Shown piece after piece: positions 41,294 through 41,682 of a stretch of 41,682 nt of DNA (the first letter of the stretch is position 1; each line of letters starts with the position of its first letter). A program made the translations under genes and the position numbers. The DNA is taken from positions 1 through 41,682 of the forward strand of contig JAENZJ010000027.1 in assembly GCA_016841325.1 (NCBI GenBank), read 5' to 3'. The notes under the pieces are model-generated. The model searched no databases. It was not told the origin of the DNA and saw nothing but the letters and a program-made list of their open reading frames with translations. This DNA comes from Thermincola carboxydiphila. GTDB lineage: Bacteria; Bacillota; Thermincolia; Thermincolales; UBA2595.

Positions 41294-41682
41294 TTAATCA
41301 GCCTCACACTCATCCACATGGCAGTCAGCCATACTGTAGACAAAGGTAAACCTGGTAGCATGCTCCATCTCATCTGTCATCGTCTCAAACATAATATCCC
41401 TTACCCTCATATTTATTGTGGACAGGAGCATTCCCCTGTACATCTCTGCTGCCTCCAGTTCATCCTTAACGGATTTCATCACCCCGGCACAAAAATCAGG
41501 TACCCTGATATGCGGCTCTTTAACTTCAGGCTGCCTTCCGGTCAACTCCATGTAAAGCCGGCAGAACATCCTGTAATGCTTTTTCTCATCATCCCTGGCA
41601 TGGATAATAAAATCTTTGGCTTCTTCGCAGGGCGCAATAGCAGCCAGTTCAGTATAGAATTTTACAGCCTCATATTCGTTAT
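41294..41682 (-). CDS. Rubrerythrin/ferritin-like diiron protein (5' end beyond window)
   Basis: Partial: the last ~128 residues are visible and the frame runs off the window at 41682. The visible part has NEYEAVKFYTELAAIAPCEEAKDFIIHARDDEKKHYRMF and DELEAAEMYRGM...DEMEHATRFTFVYS, i.e. two ExxH-type motifs (EKKH, EMEH) of a diiron four-helix bundle. A Cys-rich tail (MADCHVDECEAD) ends it. No rubredoxin-like C-terminal domain follows. Probably a peroxide- or oxygen-defence protein, perhaps supplied by the rubredoxin at 33036. Confidence 0.85.
   Translation of the reverse strand, partial: NEYEAVKFYTELAAIAPCEEAKDFIIHARDDEKKHYRMFCRLYMELTGRQPEVKEPHIRVPDFCAGVMKSVKDELEAAEMYRGMLLSTINMRVRDIMFETMTDEMEHATRFTFVYSMADCHVDECEAD

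Overview
The window looks like chromosome from a spore-forming, anaerobic, low- to mid-GC Clostridia-class Bacillota, probably of the Peptococcaceae/Thermincola/Desulfotomaculum kind. The clues are sporulation-type genes (GerMN lipoprotein, YlbF, SigI/RsgI, 0A-box-like sites), an oxygen-sensitive Fe-S serine dehydratase, a BadF-type activase with a 2-hydroxyacyl-CoA-dehydratase-like protein, a MetF/PduL pair typical of acetyl-CoA metabolism, a nine-haem cytochrome lipoprotein, rubredoxin, and a probable selenoprotein. I see no phage, insertion sequence or CRISPR array. Many genes appear to start at TTG or GTG placed 6-9 nt after a strong Shine-Dalgarno sequence, and I moved many starts on that basis.

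Layout. 1-250: tRNA-Gly (cut by the window edge) and tRNA-Pro, with a shared promoter. 450-3170: ysnB-like phosphoesterase, rdgB, rph and an MBL hydrolase. 3240-10550: BadF-type activase, a YtrA-type regulator with an ABC exporter, sdaAA/sdaAB/nitroreductase, and a GntR regulator with a 2-hydroxyacyl-CoA-dehydratase-like (possible double-cubane cluster) protein. 10650-13160: AMIN/SH3 amidase and GerMN lipoprotein. 13276-14450: CcdA and a thioredoxin-like protein whose reading frame crosses an in-frame TGA at the first redox position (U-P-A-C). 14617-17770: a 59-residue ORF, PduL (apparently with an ATT start), MetF and a YdjM-like protein. 17856-20313: two DUF3147 membrane proteins and a patatin. 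20500-22515: sigI-rsgI. 22570-29520: chemotaxis receptor, YkgJ-type and YlbF-type proteins, a very large SLH surface protein and a PHP phosphoesterase. 29700-33950: small lipoprotein, UPF0180, nonahaem cytochrome, ferredoxin, rubredoxin and an iron-sulfur flavoprotein. 33976-41682: Gfo/Idh/MocA oxidoreductase, NDH-2, CapA-like protein, a Gln-rich protein, an acidic protein, polysaccharide deacetylase, DUF1015 and a partial rubrerythrin-like gene.

The strongest unusual signals are: (1) the UxxC selenoprotein next to ccdA; (2) PduL, whose conserved first motif can only be reached from a non-canonical ATT start; (3) perfect TGTCGAA (0A-box) sequences in four intergenic regions, one an inverted pair; (4) a family of hairpins sharing GGCAGAYATRTTCC in three distant gaps; and (5) a Shine-Dalgarno sequestered in a hairpin ahead of the GerMN gene.
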